From Corynebacterium variabile (lineage in GTDB: Bacteria > Actinomycetota > Actinomycetes > Mycobacteriales > Mycobacteriaceae), in contig NZ_BJNT01000027.1 of assembly GCF_006539825.1 (NCBI RefSeq), positions 1 through 44,660 on the forward strand: a stretch of 44,660 nucleotides of DNA, given 5' to 3'. Shown piece after piece: positions 1 to 7,433 of the stretch. Position 1 is the first letter of the stretch. The number at the start of each line of letters is the position of its first letter. The notes beneath the pieces are model-generated. The model made no database searches, was not told the DNA's origin, and saw only the letters and a list, made by a program, of their open reading frames with translations. The position numbers and the translations under genes are program-made.

Positions 1-53
1 TGTTAGTTTGCGTAGCCCAGTCTGAACTACGACGGTTCACCTCAGATACACCG

Positions 54-91
54 AGGCCCCGACCGCGCCGGAAGTGGCACGGTCGGGGCCT
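54..91 (-). terminator. Hairpin terminator after the MetE-like operon
   Basis: A perfect 12-bp stem (AGGCCCCGACCG at 54-65, its complement at 80-91) encloses a 14-nt loop about 30 nt past the stop of the minus-strand gene that ends at 123. No long U-tract follows. Position and stem strength support a transcription terminator for the MetE-like genes. The first 50 bases show no gene. Confidence 0.7.
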
Positions 92-122
92 GGAACAGCG
101 GGGGAGTTGATCCGGTCCCGGA

Positions 123-1334
123 TCAGCCGAAGAGCTGCTTCGAGGCGATCTCGGCACCCTTGACCAGGGACTCGAGCTTCGCCCAGGCGATCTGGTGGTG
201 CAGGCGTCCGCCCAGACCGCAGTCGGTGGAGGCGACGACGTTCTCCGGGCCGACGACCTCGGCGAACCGGGTGATGCGGTCGGCGACGAGCTGGGGGTGC
301 TCGACGACGTTGGTGGAGTGGCAGACGACTCCCGGGTAGATCAGCGAACCGGCGGGCAGCTGGTGGTCCTGCCAGACGCGCCACTCGTGGGCGTGGCGGG
401 GGCTGGAGCCCTCGAAGGTGAAGCCGCCGACCTCGGCGCGCAGCACCTCGTCGATGATGTCGCCGAAGGGGATGTCGGTGGTGTGCGGGCCGTGCCAGGA
501 ACCCCAGCAGATGTGCAGGCGGGTCTGCTCCTTTGGCAGGTCCTTGATCGCGTCGTTGAGGGCGTCGATGCGTATCCGGATCCATGCCTGGTAGTCGGCG
601 ACGGTCGGCTCCGGGTTGATCTGGTCCCAGGCCTCGGCGAGGTCCGGGGCGTCGAACTGCACGGTGAAGCCGGCGTCCGTGATGGCCTTGTACTCGTGGG
701 AGAGTGCCTGGCCACAGGCCTGGACGAGCTCCTCGTCGGTGTCGTACGCCTTGTTGGCCAGGCGGGCGGCGGAACCGGGGGCGATGGCGGCGACGAAGGC
801 GTCGGACCGGTTGTGGCCGACCTTGTCGAGGGCCTTTGTGAGCAGGTCGACGTCGGCGTCGACCTCCTGCTGGCCGATGTAGGTCACCGGGCCGGTGAAC
901 TCCGGGTTGCCGACCTTCGCGCGACCGGTGAAGATGCCGGACTCCGGGTCCTCGTAGGCCTCGTTGAAGGCGGCGCGGTCACGACGGTCCGGGAAGCTGG
1001 TGAGCTTGATGTTGCCCGGGGTGGAGCGCACGACCTCGGCGTTGGCCCACCGGTCGGTGTCGGTCATGGTGAGGCCGCCCAGTCGGGTGAAGGTGTAGTT
1101 CCACCAGGCGCCGTAGTCGACCGCACCGGAGGTGATGTGGCCGTACTCGCCCTCGTTGATGATGTCGAGACCGAGGTTGTGCTGGCGGGCGACGACCTCG
1201 TCGACGCTGTTCTGCAGGATCTCCAGGAACTTCTCGCGGGTGATCTCACCGGCGGCGAAGGTCTTGTTGGCCTCCAGCAGTTCGGGGGTGCGGGGCAGGG
1301 AGCCCACGTGGGTGGTGCGGATTTTGTTGACCAT
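123..1334 (-). CDS. MetE-core family protein (cobalamin-independent methionine synthase II-like), copy 1
   Basis: The 403-residue protein corresponds to the C-terminal catalytic barrel of MetE alone; the N-terminal half of full-length MetE (about 750 residues in total) is missing. Zinc-ligand motifs are visible: HIC near residue 275, a glutamate in FEGSSPRHAHEW, and the cysteine in ASTDCGLG. Members of this family transfer methyl or alkyl groups to zinc-bound thiols; besides methionine synthesis the family includes epoxyalkane:coenzyme M transferases, so the acceptor cannot be fixed from sequence. The ATG at 1334 follows an AAAGGA-type ribosome binding site. It lies 64 nt downstream of a close paralog on the same strand, roughly two thirds identical by eye, indicating tandem duplication. 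Family assignment is firm; the substrate is open. Confidence 0.88.
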   Translation of the reverse strand: MVNKIRTTHVGSLPRTPELLEANKTFAAGEITREKFLEILQNSVDEVVARQHNLGLDIINEGEYGHITSGAVDYGAWWNYTFTRLGGLTMTDTDRWANAEVVRSTPGNIKLTSFPDRRDRAAFNEAYEDPESGIFTGRAKVGNPEFTGPVTYIGQQEVDADVDLLTKALDKVGHNRSDAFVAAIAPGSAARLANKAYDTDEELVQACGQALSHEYKAITDAGFTVQFDAPDLAEAWDQINPEPTVADYQAWIRIRIDALNDAIKDLPKEQTRLHICWGSWHGPHTTDIPFGDIIDEVLRAEVGGFTFEGSSPRHAHEWRVWQDHQLPAGSLIYPGVVCHSTNVVEHPQLVADRITRFAEVVGPENVVASTDCGLGGRLHHQIAWAKLESLVKGAEIASKQLFG

Positions 1335-1398
1335 CTACAACGTCCTTTTCTCAGGTGTTTCTCGGGTGGTGCTCGGTGATCTCTACTCGGGTAGAACT

Positions 1399-2598
1399 CT
1401 AGCGTCCGTAGATCTCGCGGGACGCCAGCGCCGCCCCTTCCACGAGCGACTCGAGCTTCGCCCAGGCGATCTGCGGGTGGAGACGGCCGCCGAGACCACA
1501 GTCGGTGGACGCGATGACGTTCTCCGGGCCGACGATGTCGGTGAACTGCAGGATCCGGTCGGCCACCAGACGCGGGTGCTCGATGACATTGGTGGAGTGG
1601 CAGACGACACCCGGGTAGATCAGGGTGTTCTCCGGCAGCTGGTGCTCGGACCAGACGCGCCACTCGTGGGCGTGGCGGGGGCTCGCACCCTCGAAGGTCA
1701 GACCGCCGACATCGGCACGCAGGCACTCGTCGACGATGGCGCCGAAGGGCACGTCGGTGGTGTGCGGGCCGTGCCAGGAACCCCAGCAGATGTGCAGCCG
1801 GGCCTTGTCCCGCGGGATGCCGTCGAGGGCGGTGTTGATCGCGTCGATGCGCTTGCCGATCCATGCCTGGTAGTCGGCGATGGACGGCTCCGGGTTGATC
1901 TGGTCCCAGGCCTCGGCGAGGTCCGGGGCGTCGATCTGGACGGTGAAGCCGGCGTCCGTGATGGCCCGGTACTCCTCGTTGAGTGCGCGGGCGGCGGCGT
2001 CGAGCAGCTCGTCCTCGGTGTCGTAGAACTTGTTGAGCAGGCGGGCGCCGGAGCCGGGGGAGACAGCGGCGACGAAGGCGTCGTCGGTGGAGTGACCGAC
2101 CTTGCCGAGGGCGGCGGTGAGACCGTTGACGTCGGCGGCGACGGCGTCCTGGCCGGTGTAGGAGATGGGGCCGGTGATGGCAGGGTGGGTGAACTGGCCG
2201 CCGGGGAGGATGCCCTGGGAGGGATCGTGGTACGCGTCCCGGAAGATCGTCCAGTCACGTCGGTCGTCGAAGTTGGTCAACTGGATATTGCCTGGGGTGG
2301 AGCGGACGACGGGCTCGGGTTCGTCGGTGAGTTCCAGGCCGGCAAGTCGTGGGAAGATATAGGTCCACCAGGCACCGAAGTCGAAGGACTCGGACGACAG
2401 GTGGCCGTATTCGCCGTCGTTGATGATGTCGAGGCCGAGGTCGTGCTGGCGGGCGACGACTTCGTCGACGGAGGACTGGAGCGTCCCGAGGAATTCCTCG
2501 CGGGTGGCGTCGCCGGCCTGGAAACGACTGTTGGCCTCCAGCAGTTCAGGCGTGCGGGGCAGTGAGCCCACGTGTGTGGTGCGGATTTTGTCGGCCAT
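1399..2598 (-). CDS. MetE-core family protein, copy 2
   Basis: This 399-residue paralog of the gene at 123-1334 keeps every metal-site motif (HIC, FEGASPRHAHEW, ASTDCGLG) and the shared start IRTTHVGSLPRTPELLEAN. The copies diverge most between residues about 65 and 160, where substrate-contacting loops may differ; that last point is inference. The ATG at 2598 has a GAGGAG ribosome binding site 5 nt away. It lies downstream of an aminotransferase on the same strand with an 88-nt gap that holds its own promoter-like element. A standalone MetE core could methylate homocysteine using a small methyl donor, or process another thiol substrate such as in the epoxyalkane:CoM transferase branch. Confidence 0.88.
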   Translation of the reverse strand: MADKIRTTHVGSLPRTPELLEANSRFQAGDATREEFLGTLQSSVDEVVARQHDLGLDIINDGEYGHLSSESFDFGAWWTYIFPRLAGLELTDEPEPVVRSTPGNIQLTNFDDRRDWTIFRDAYHDPSQGILPGGQFTHPAITGPISYTGQDAVAADVNGLTAALGKVGHSTDDAFVAAVSPGSGARLLNKFYDTEDELLDAAARALNEEYRAITDAGFTVQIDAPDLAEAWDQINPEPSIADYQAWIGKRIDAINTALDGIPRDKARLHICWGSWHGPHTTDVPFGAIVDECLRADVGGLTFEGASPRHAHEWRVWSEHQLPENTLIYPGVVCHSTNVIEHPRLVADRILQFTDIVGPENVIASTDCGLGGRLHPQIAWAKLESLVEGAALASREIYGR

Positions 2599-2659
2599 GA
2601 GTGCTCCTCGGTGGTAGTGCGCAGTGGTCCTGCGGCAGCGGTGTGTTACTCAGTGGTGA

Positions 2660-2684
2660 ATAATAGACCGAGCGGTTCAGTGAA
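2660..2684 (-). promoter_or_regulatory. Promoter with McbR-like half-palindrome upstream of the MetE-like genes
   Basis: On the minus strand a -10-like TATTAT covers 2665-2660. It overlaps TAGAC-N6-GTTCA (2664-2679 on the plus strand), which resembles the corynebacterial McbR operator TAGAC-N6-GTCTA in one complete arm and part of the other. An 11-nt palindrome GTTCACTGAAC-type sequence overlaps the same spot. McbR controls methionine and cysteine genes in C. glutamicum, which fits the downstream genes, but the right arm is imperfect. Confidence 0.35.
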
Positions 2685-2686
2685 CT

Positions 2687-3937
2687 CTATTCGCCCCCGG
2701 ACAGCCTCTCCCGGACGCCGTCCTTCAGCCGTCCGGCCGCGGTCGCCAGTGTGGTGTCGTTCTTGCAGAACGTCCAGCGCACGAGGGTGTGCACCGGGTC
2801 TGTGGGGTCGGCGGCGGCATCCGCGGTGACGAAGGCGGTCACCGGAATGCCCGCTACACCCACTGCACCCGGCAGACGCCGGCAGAACTCCTCGCCGGAC
2901 AGGGGCTGTCCGTCCACGCCGGTCAGTCCGAGCGGGGCGATGTCGGTGATGACGTAGTAGGTGCCGTCGGAGCCCAGGACCTCCATGCCGGCGTCCTCCA
3001 GGGCTCCGACGAGGGTGTGCTTGCGCTGTCGGAGAGTCTCGCGCCACGTGTCCGACCAGTCGTCGGCGTTGTCGAGCGCCCACGCCACCGCCGGCTGCAG
3101 CGGGGTCACGCCCACATAGGTCAGGAACTGTTTCGCAGCGGTCACCGGTCCCAGCAGGTCAGGGGCGGCGATCGCCCAGCCGGTCTTCCAGCCGGTGACG
3201 TTGAAGTTCTTGGACGCCGAGGAGATCGTCACGGTCTGGTCGGCCATGCCCGGCAGTGTGGCGAAGGGGACATGCTCGCCACCGCTCCCACTGAACACCA
3301 GCCGCTCGTAGACCTCGTCGCTGATGACGACGGTGCCGGTGCCGCGCACGCAGTCCGCGATGAACTCCAGGTCCGCCCGGGACAGGACGGTGCCGGTCGG
3401 GTTGTGCGGGGTGTTCAGCAGGACGGCGGCGGTGGCGTCCTCGGCGACGGAGGTGGCGAAGGCCTCCCGGTCCAGTGACCAGCGGCGGACGCCGGTGCTG
3501 TCCGGTTCCAGCTGAAGGCGCACCGGACGCACGGAAGCTCCGGCCAGGCCGATGCACGCGGTGTAGGCGTCATAGGTCGGTTCGAGGGTGACGACCTGGC
3601 GTCCTTCATCGACGAGGCCGAGGACGGACGCGGCGATGGCCTCGGTCGCACCGACGGTGATGAGAACGTTGTCGGCGGTGACCTGTTGTCCCCACCGGTC
3701 ACGCCGGTCGCGGGCGACGGCCTCACGCAGAGCAGGTTCACCGGGGCCGGGGCCGTACTGGTTGTTGCCGCCGGTGATCTGGTCGGCGGCGATGCGCAGC
3801 ATCTCGGCCGGGCCGTCATCGTCCGGGAACCCCTGGCCGAGGTTCGCGGCCTGCGTGCGGACGGCCTCGGCGGTGACGGTGGCGAAGATGGTCGGGCCGA
3901 TGCCCGCGACGCGGTGTGCCGGATGGTGATCAGTCAT
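2687..3937 (-). CDS. Class I/II PLP-dependent aminotransferase
   Basis: The 416-residue protein starts MTDHHPAHRVAGIGPTIF and shows the fold-type I set: the cofactor-region motif LLNTPHNPTG, the aspartate/tyrosine pair in VVISDEVYERLVF, and the Schiff-base lysine in SSASKNFNVTGWKTGW. The overall pattern resembles the YbdL/kynurenine-aminotransferase-like group, which includes enzymes acting on methionine. Lying upstream of two MetE-like genes, it may act on methionine or a related sulfur amino acid, but this is contextual. The ATG at 3937 was chosen because a TAGTAT box ends 7 nt upstream, giving a leaderless transcript; an in-frame ATG at 3946 is the alternative but would lie inside the -10. 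Confidence 0.85.
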   Translation of the reverse strand: MTDHHPAHRVAGIGPTIFATVTAEAVRTQAANLGQGFPDDDGPAEMLRIAADQITGGNNQYGPGPGEPALREAVARDRRDRWGQQVTADNVLITVGATEAIAASVLGLVDEGRQVVTLEPTYDAYTACIGLAGASVRPVRLQLEPDSTGVRRWSLDREAFATSVAEDATAAVLLNTPHNPTGTVLSRADLEFIADCVRGTGTVVISDEVYERLVFSGSGGEHVPFATLPGMADQTVTISSASKNFNVTGWKTGWAIAAPDLLGPVTAAKQFLTYVGVTPLQPAVAWALDNADDWSDTWRETLRQRKHTLVGALEDAGMEVLGSDGTYYVITDIAPLGLTGVDGQPLSGEEFCRRLPGAVGVAGIPVTAFVTADAAADPTDPVHTLVRWTFCKNDTTLATAAGRLKDGVRERLSGGE

Positions 3938-3944
3938 GTCCGCC

Positions 3945-3951
3945 ATACTAT
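3945..3951. promoter_or_regulatory. Symmetric bidirectional -10 element between two leaderless genes
   Basis: The sequence ATACTAT contains TACTAT (3946-3951) for the plus strand and TAGTAT (3950-3945) for the minus strand. Each box is followed by exactly 7 nt and then an ATG: 3959 on plus and 3937 on minus. Both messages would begin at their start codons, 22 nt apart. No ribosome binding site precedes either gene. Confidence 0.6.
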
Positions 3952-3958
3952 GGACGTC

Positions 3959-5026
3959 ATGACTGAGCTGACACGTCCCACCCCACTGACCGCGACCGAC
4001 GCGGACCCCGATTTCGTCGAGCCGTTGGTGGCCACCGACCCCGCTGATCTGCCCAAGGGGCATCCGACTGACGCCATGGCGGGGCATGACAAGCTCAGCC
4101 CCCGGGCGCAGCTCGAGCTGCTGCTGCAGAACTTCAGCGACTCATACCCGGAGATCTTCACCTCGCTGACCACCGATGAGGGTGCGGGTCTGGCGGTTTC
4201 TGCGGAGCTGAAGGACGCCACGGAGCGGATGTGGGCCCGGGTGCCGGACCTCATCACCCACTGCAGCCTGCTGGTGCTCGGTGCCGGGCTGGACCATGCG
4301 ATGCCGACGTCGGCGTTCCTGAAGACAGGCCCGTCGGCTGATGCTGTGGAAGTCGCGGGGCTGCAGGGCACGGTGCTGCGTCCGTCGGAGCCGACGGGTG
4401 CGGTCGCGGTGAGCCTGCACGGCGGGCCGGGCTGGTTCGGGGACGCGGAATCGCACGAGCAGCTGTGGCTGCCGCTGTTCGCCGCGCTCGCCGAGAAGTC
4501 CGGGGTGACGATCGTCGACCTGCTTTACCCGCTGCCCGGTTACGGCGCCGGAACCCCTGCGGTGACGGAGGACGCGGTGGCTGCGGCGTTCGCCGAGGTG
4601 CGCGAGCGCGCCGGGGAGTTCGTGGGCGCCGGAGTATCGGGGGCGTCGGCGGACCGTGTCGGGCTGGTGACCTTCGGTTCCGGCTTCACGGTGGCGTCGA
4701 AGGTCCTGGACAAGGCAGGGGAGGACACGGGGGAGGACGCAGCCTTCCTGCTCGCGATGACGCCGCGGATTCCGGCTGATCTCTCCTATGACCTGTCCGG
4801 CGTGCCGACCCGCGTGTCGGTGGCCTCGGAAGATTCGCGGGGGACAGCGGCCCAGGTCGTGCTCGACTGGTTCGGGGCACATGCGGGCGTGTCCGGTGAG
4901 GTCACGGCGCCGGCGGAGGGGTCGGGCTTCGAGTACGCGGAGTACCTGTCCGAGCACATCATCGGCGTGCCGGAGGTGTGGCGTCGTCGCGTCTCGGATG
5001 ACGCGGCGTGGTTGGCTGCGCGGTAA
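3959..5026 (+). CDS. Alpha/beta hydrolase-like protein
   Basis: The 355-residue protein has an oxyanion-type motif SLHGGPGW near the middle followed by LYPLPGYG, as in serine alpha/beta hydrolases. The expected nucleophile elbow G-x-S-x-G is not canonical: the matching stretch is LVTFGSGFTVA, with phenylalanines where glycines are usual. A late AEYLSEHIIG could hold the catalytic histidine. The first 100 residues are hydrophilic and helical-looking and are not part of the core fold. No signal peptide is seen. The start at 3959 is set by a TACTAT box 7 nt upstream (leaderless); ATG 3950 would overlap that box. The substrate is unknown, and loss of esterase activity is possible. Confidence 0.7.
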   Translation: MTELTRPTPLTATDADPDFVEPLVATDPADLPKGHPTDAMAGHDKLSPRAQLELLLQNFSDSYPEIFTSLTTDEGAGLAVSAELKDATERMWARVPDLITHCSLLVLGAGLDHAMPTSAFLKTGPSADAVEVAGLQGTVLRPSEPTGAVAVSLHGGPGWFGDAESHEQLWLPLFAALAEKSGVTIVDLLYPLPGYGAGTPAVTEDAVAAAFAEVRERAGEFVGAGVSGASADRVGLVTFGSGFTVASKVLDKAGEDTGEDAAFLLAMTPRIPADLSYDLSGVPTRVSVASEDSRGTAAQVVLDWFGAHAGVSGEVTAPAEGSGFEYAEYLSEHIIGVPEVWRRRVSDDAAWLAAR

Positions 5027-5060
5027 GAGCCGGTAAGAGCCGGTAAGAGCCGGTAAGAGC
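5021..5060 (+). repeat. Four perfect tandem 10-nt repeats carrying stop codons
   Basis: CGGTAAGAGC is repeated four times without change. The first copy provides the TAA of the hydrolase gene (5024-5026). Because the unit is 10 nt, the TAA recurs at 5034, 5044 and 5054 and blocks all three forward frames. It is a candidate variable-number repeat. Confidence 0.95.
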
Positions 5061-5089
5061 TACCGGGGACTTCACAACTGAGGCTTCAC

Positions 5090-5157
5090 TGTCGCTACCA
5101 GTATGTAGATGCGGTGGCCAGGTACCTGACTTCCGCATCTCCGTACTGGTGGCGACA
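5090..5157. repeat. Long inverted repeat with 25-nt arms and a palindromic tip
   Basis: Arms at 5090-5114 and 5133-5157 pair over 25 positions with three exceptions, some of which are G-T wobbles. The 18-nt loop contains the perfect palindrome CAGGTACCTG (5119-5128). It sits in a 367-nt gene-free gap (5027-5393) between the hydrolase and the transporter. The rest of the gap up to about 5310 shows no convincing gene; short open frames there are mirror images caused by the inverted repeat. It may be a terminator or a small mobile repeat. Confidence 0.75.
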
Positions 5158-5316
5158 TCTCACAGGCGACAATGACCTGAAAGTTCCGCATCGACGAGCG
5201 GCCGTCCTGTGGAGGACAGTCCGGGGGAGAGCGTCTGACTGGGGTGGGTATGAGACGTATAGGGGGCGAGCAGGGCGCCCCGGCCGCAACGGGTTACCAG
5301 TGCGTAAAACATCGTT

Positions 5317-5363
5317 GATTGTTGAACACTTCCATTGTGAGTTGTTGAACAATCCCATAAAGT
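5317..5363 (+). promoter_or_regulatory. Promoter and double operator of the transporter/DUF1445 operon
   Basis: Two copies of a palindrome with core TTGTTGAACAA occur: an imperfect one centred at 5324 and a better one at 5339-5355 (GAGTTGTTGAACAATCC), with centres 23 bp apart. The second fills the 17-nt spacer between a -35-like TTGTGA (5335-5340) and a -10-like TAAAGT (5358-5363). The same palindrome occurs upstream of pxpA at 14539-14555. A GntR-FCD repressor encoded between the two arms is the likely ligand; that assignment is inference. Confidence 0.6.
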
Positions 5364-5393
5364 GATCGGCACCACGACGAAAGAGGTGCAGAC

Positions 5394-6635
5394 ATGAGCG
5401 AGTCCACCACAGCGGACGCGTCAATCAGAGATACCCCGGAATCTTCCGGCGTCCGGCCCGGTAAAGGCGCCGCTCTCGGCGCGATGTTCCTCATGGCCAC
5501 CAGTGCCATCGGACCAGGGTTCCTCACCCAGACCAGCGTGTTCACGGCCCAGATGGGGGCGGCGCTCGGCTTCGCGATCCTCATCTCGATCCTCATCGAC
5601 ATCGCCGTCCAGCTGAATGTCTGGCGTGTTCTCACGGTCAGTGGGAAGCGGGCCAACGAGCTCGGCAACATCGTCCTCCCCGGCCTCGGCTGGGCGTTGG
5701 CAGCCCTGGTATTCATCGGCGGCGTCGCCTTCAACATCGGCAACATCGCCGGAGCGGGACTGGGGACGAACGCCATGTTCGGGTTGGATGCGAAGCTCGG
5801 CGGCCTGCTCTCCGCGCTGGTCGGTATCGGAATCTTCCTGTCGAAGAAGGCCGGCGTGGCACTCGACCGCATCATCGTCATCCTCGGTGCGGTGATGATC
5901 CTGCTCATGCTCTACGTCGCCATCGCCTCCAATCCGCCGGTGGGAGAGGCGCTCAAGCAGACGGTACTGCCCGATGACATCGACTTCTTCGTGATCACGA
6001 CGCTCGTCGGAGGCACCGTCGGCGGCTACATCACCTTTGCCGGTGCACACCGCCTCATCGACAGCGGTATCACCGGACCGGAGAATGCCGGACGTGTCAC
6101 CAGGATCTCCGTCAGTGGCGTCATCGTCACCGGCGTCATGCGCATCCTGCTCTTCCTCGCCGTGCTCGGCGTCGTCGCCACCGGTGTCGCACTGGCGGAG
6201 GACAACACCGCCGCGGATGCCTTCCACCAGGCTGCCGGCGAGGTCGGACTCCGCATGTTCGGCATGGTGCTCTGGGCCGCGGGCGTCAGCTCCGTGGTCG
6301 GCGCGGCGTACACCTCCATCACCTTCGTCACCACGCAGAACATCCAGCCCCGGAACCGCAACCTGCTCACCGTCGCCTTCATCGCCGTCTGCGCGGTGAT
6401 CTTCCTGATCCTGGGTACCGCCCCGCAGACCCTGCTCATTTTCGCCGGTGCCTTCAACGGCGTCATTCTGCCGATCGCCTTCGCCCTGGTGCTCTGGGTC
6501 GCGTGGAAGCGGCGTGACCTGCTCAAGGGTTACAGCTACCCGAAGTGGCTGCTGGTTGTCGGTGCCGTGGTGCTTGTCCTCGAGATCTACCTCGGCTGGA
6601 ACTCACTCACCGGCATCGCCGATCTCTGGAACTAG
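5394..6635 (+). CDS. NRAMP-family-related transporter (YcsG-like), probable 5-oxoproline or organic-acid importer
   Basis: The 413-residue integral membrane protein has about eleven hydrophobic helices and the overall NRAMP/APC layout. The metal-binding residues of true NRAMP transporters are absent. The TM1 segment reads IGPGFLTQTS instead of a DPGN-type motif, and the TM6 region reads GGYITFAGAH without the MPH-type signature. B. subtilis ycsG, a relative of this kind, sits beside ycsF, ycsI, kipI and kipA, the same set found here, so an organic substrate such as 5-oxoproline is more likely than a metal. The ATG at 5394 has an AGAGG ribosome binding site. It is first in an operon with the DUF1445 and PLP genes. 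Confidence 0.8.
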   Translation: MSESTTADASIRDTPESSGVRPGKGAALGAMFLMATSAIGPGFLTQTSVFTAQMGAALGFAILISILIDIAVQLNVWRVLTVSGKRANELGNIVLPGLGWALAALVFIGGVAFNIGNIAGAGLGTNAMFGLDAKLGGLLSALVGIGIFLSKKAGVALDRIIVILGAVMILLMLYVAIASNPPVGEALKQTVLPDDIDFFVITTLVGGTVGGYITFAGAHRLIDSGITGPENAGRVTRISVSGVIVTGVMRILLFLAVLGVVATGVALAEDNTAADAFHQAAGEVGLRMFGMVLWAAGVSSVVGAAYTSITFVTTQNIQPRNRNLLTVAFIAVCAVIFLILGTAPQTLLIFAGAFNGVILPIAFALVLWVAWKRRDLLKGYSYPKWLLVVGAVVLVLEIYLGWNSLTGIADLWN

Positions 6636-6647
6636 GAAAGGACGACC

Positions 6648-7433
6648 ATGACTGACCGTGCACTGCTGACTCCCGCCGAGGCCCGCGCCCTCTTCCGTGA
6701 CGGCCTGCAGGTCCCGACCCCGGGCTTCTCCGCCGGATACGCCCAGGCCAACCTCATCACCCTGCCGAAGGAGGACGCCTTCGACTTCCTCATCTTCGCG
6801 CAGCGTAATCCGAAGCCGTGCCCGTTGCTCGGCGTTCTGGAACCGGGGGAGACTTCCTCAGATCTGCTCGTCGGCGGAGACATCCGGACGGACATCCCCG
6901 GCTACCGGGTGTTCCGCGACGGGGTCCTCACCGAGGAACGTGCGGAGGTGACCGACCTGTGGCGCGACGACCTCGTCTCCTTCATCATCGGCTGTTCGTT
7001 CACGTTCGAGACCGCCCTGCTGGACAACGGCGTCCCCGTCGCGCACATCGAGCAGGGACGCAATGTCCCGATGTACCGGACGAGCATCCCCACCACCCCG
7101 GCCGGGAAGTTCCACGGGCCGATGGTGGTATCCATGCGTCCGATTCCCGCGAACCAGGTGGCGGACGCCGTCCGGATCACCTCCCGCTACCCGTCGGTCC
7201 ACGGTGCTCCGGTGCATGTCGGTGACCCCGCGGCGATCGGCATCGATGACCTGGCACACCCCGATTTCGGGGATGCCGTGGACATTTCCCCGGGAACCGT
7301 ACCGGTGTTCTGGGCCTGTGGCGTGACCCCGCAGTCCGTGGTGATGAGTTCAAAGCCCGAACTCGCTATCACCCACGCACCGGGCTACATGCTGGTCACC
7401 GACGCCCGCGATCTCCTGTACCAGGTGCCGTGA
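6648..7433 (+). CDS. DUF1445 (YcsI/D-glutamate cyclase-like) putative hydro-lyase
   Basis: The 261-residue protein matches the usual DUF1445 length and pattern, including [25 protein letters not shown] and the C-terminal [13 protein letters not shown] stretch. Relatives are annotated as hydro-lyases. The mammalian relative DGLUCY interconverts D-glutamate and 5-oxo-D-proline, which fits a locus that also encodes 5-oxoprolinase subunits. The bacterial reaction is not proven, so the role here is inference. The start follows an AGGAAAGGA ribosome binding site, 12 nt after the transporter stop, and the stop TGA overlaps the next gene's start, indicating one operon. Confidence 0.82.
   Translation: MTDRALLTPAEARALFRDGLQVPTPGFSAGYAQANLITLPKEDAFDFLIFAQRNPKPCPLLGVLEPGETSSDLLVGGDIRTDIPGYRVFRDGVLTEERAEVTDLWRDDLVSFIIGCSFTFETALLDNGVPVAHIEQGRNVPMYRTSIPTTPAGKFHGPMVVSMRPIPANQVADAVRITSRYPSVHGAPVHVGDPAAIGIDDLAHPDFGDAVDISPGTVPVFWACGVTPQSVVMSSKPELAITHAPGYMLVTDARDLLYQVP

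Noticed and set aside
1382..1395. TCTAC-TCGG-GTAGA palindrome between the MetE paralogs
   Set aside because: Short stem of 5 bp with no accompanying promoter; too weak to call as an operator or terminator.
3686..3958. Upstream extension of the hydrolase frame
   Set aside because: It runs antisense through the aminotransferase gene and past a well-placed -10; the start at 3959 explains the data better.
5095..5424. Open frames on both strands in the gap before the transporter
   Set aside because: Their resemblance to each other comes from the inverted repeat at 5090-5157; there is no ribosome binding site or recognisable protein.
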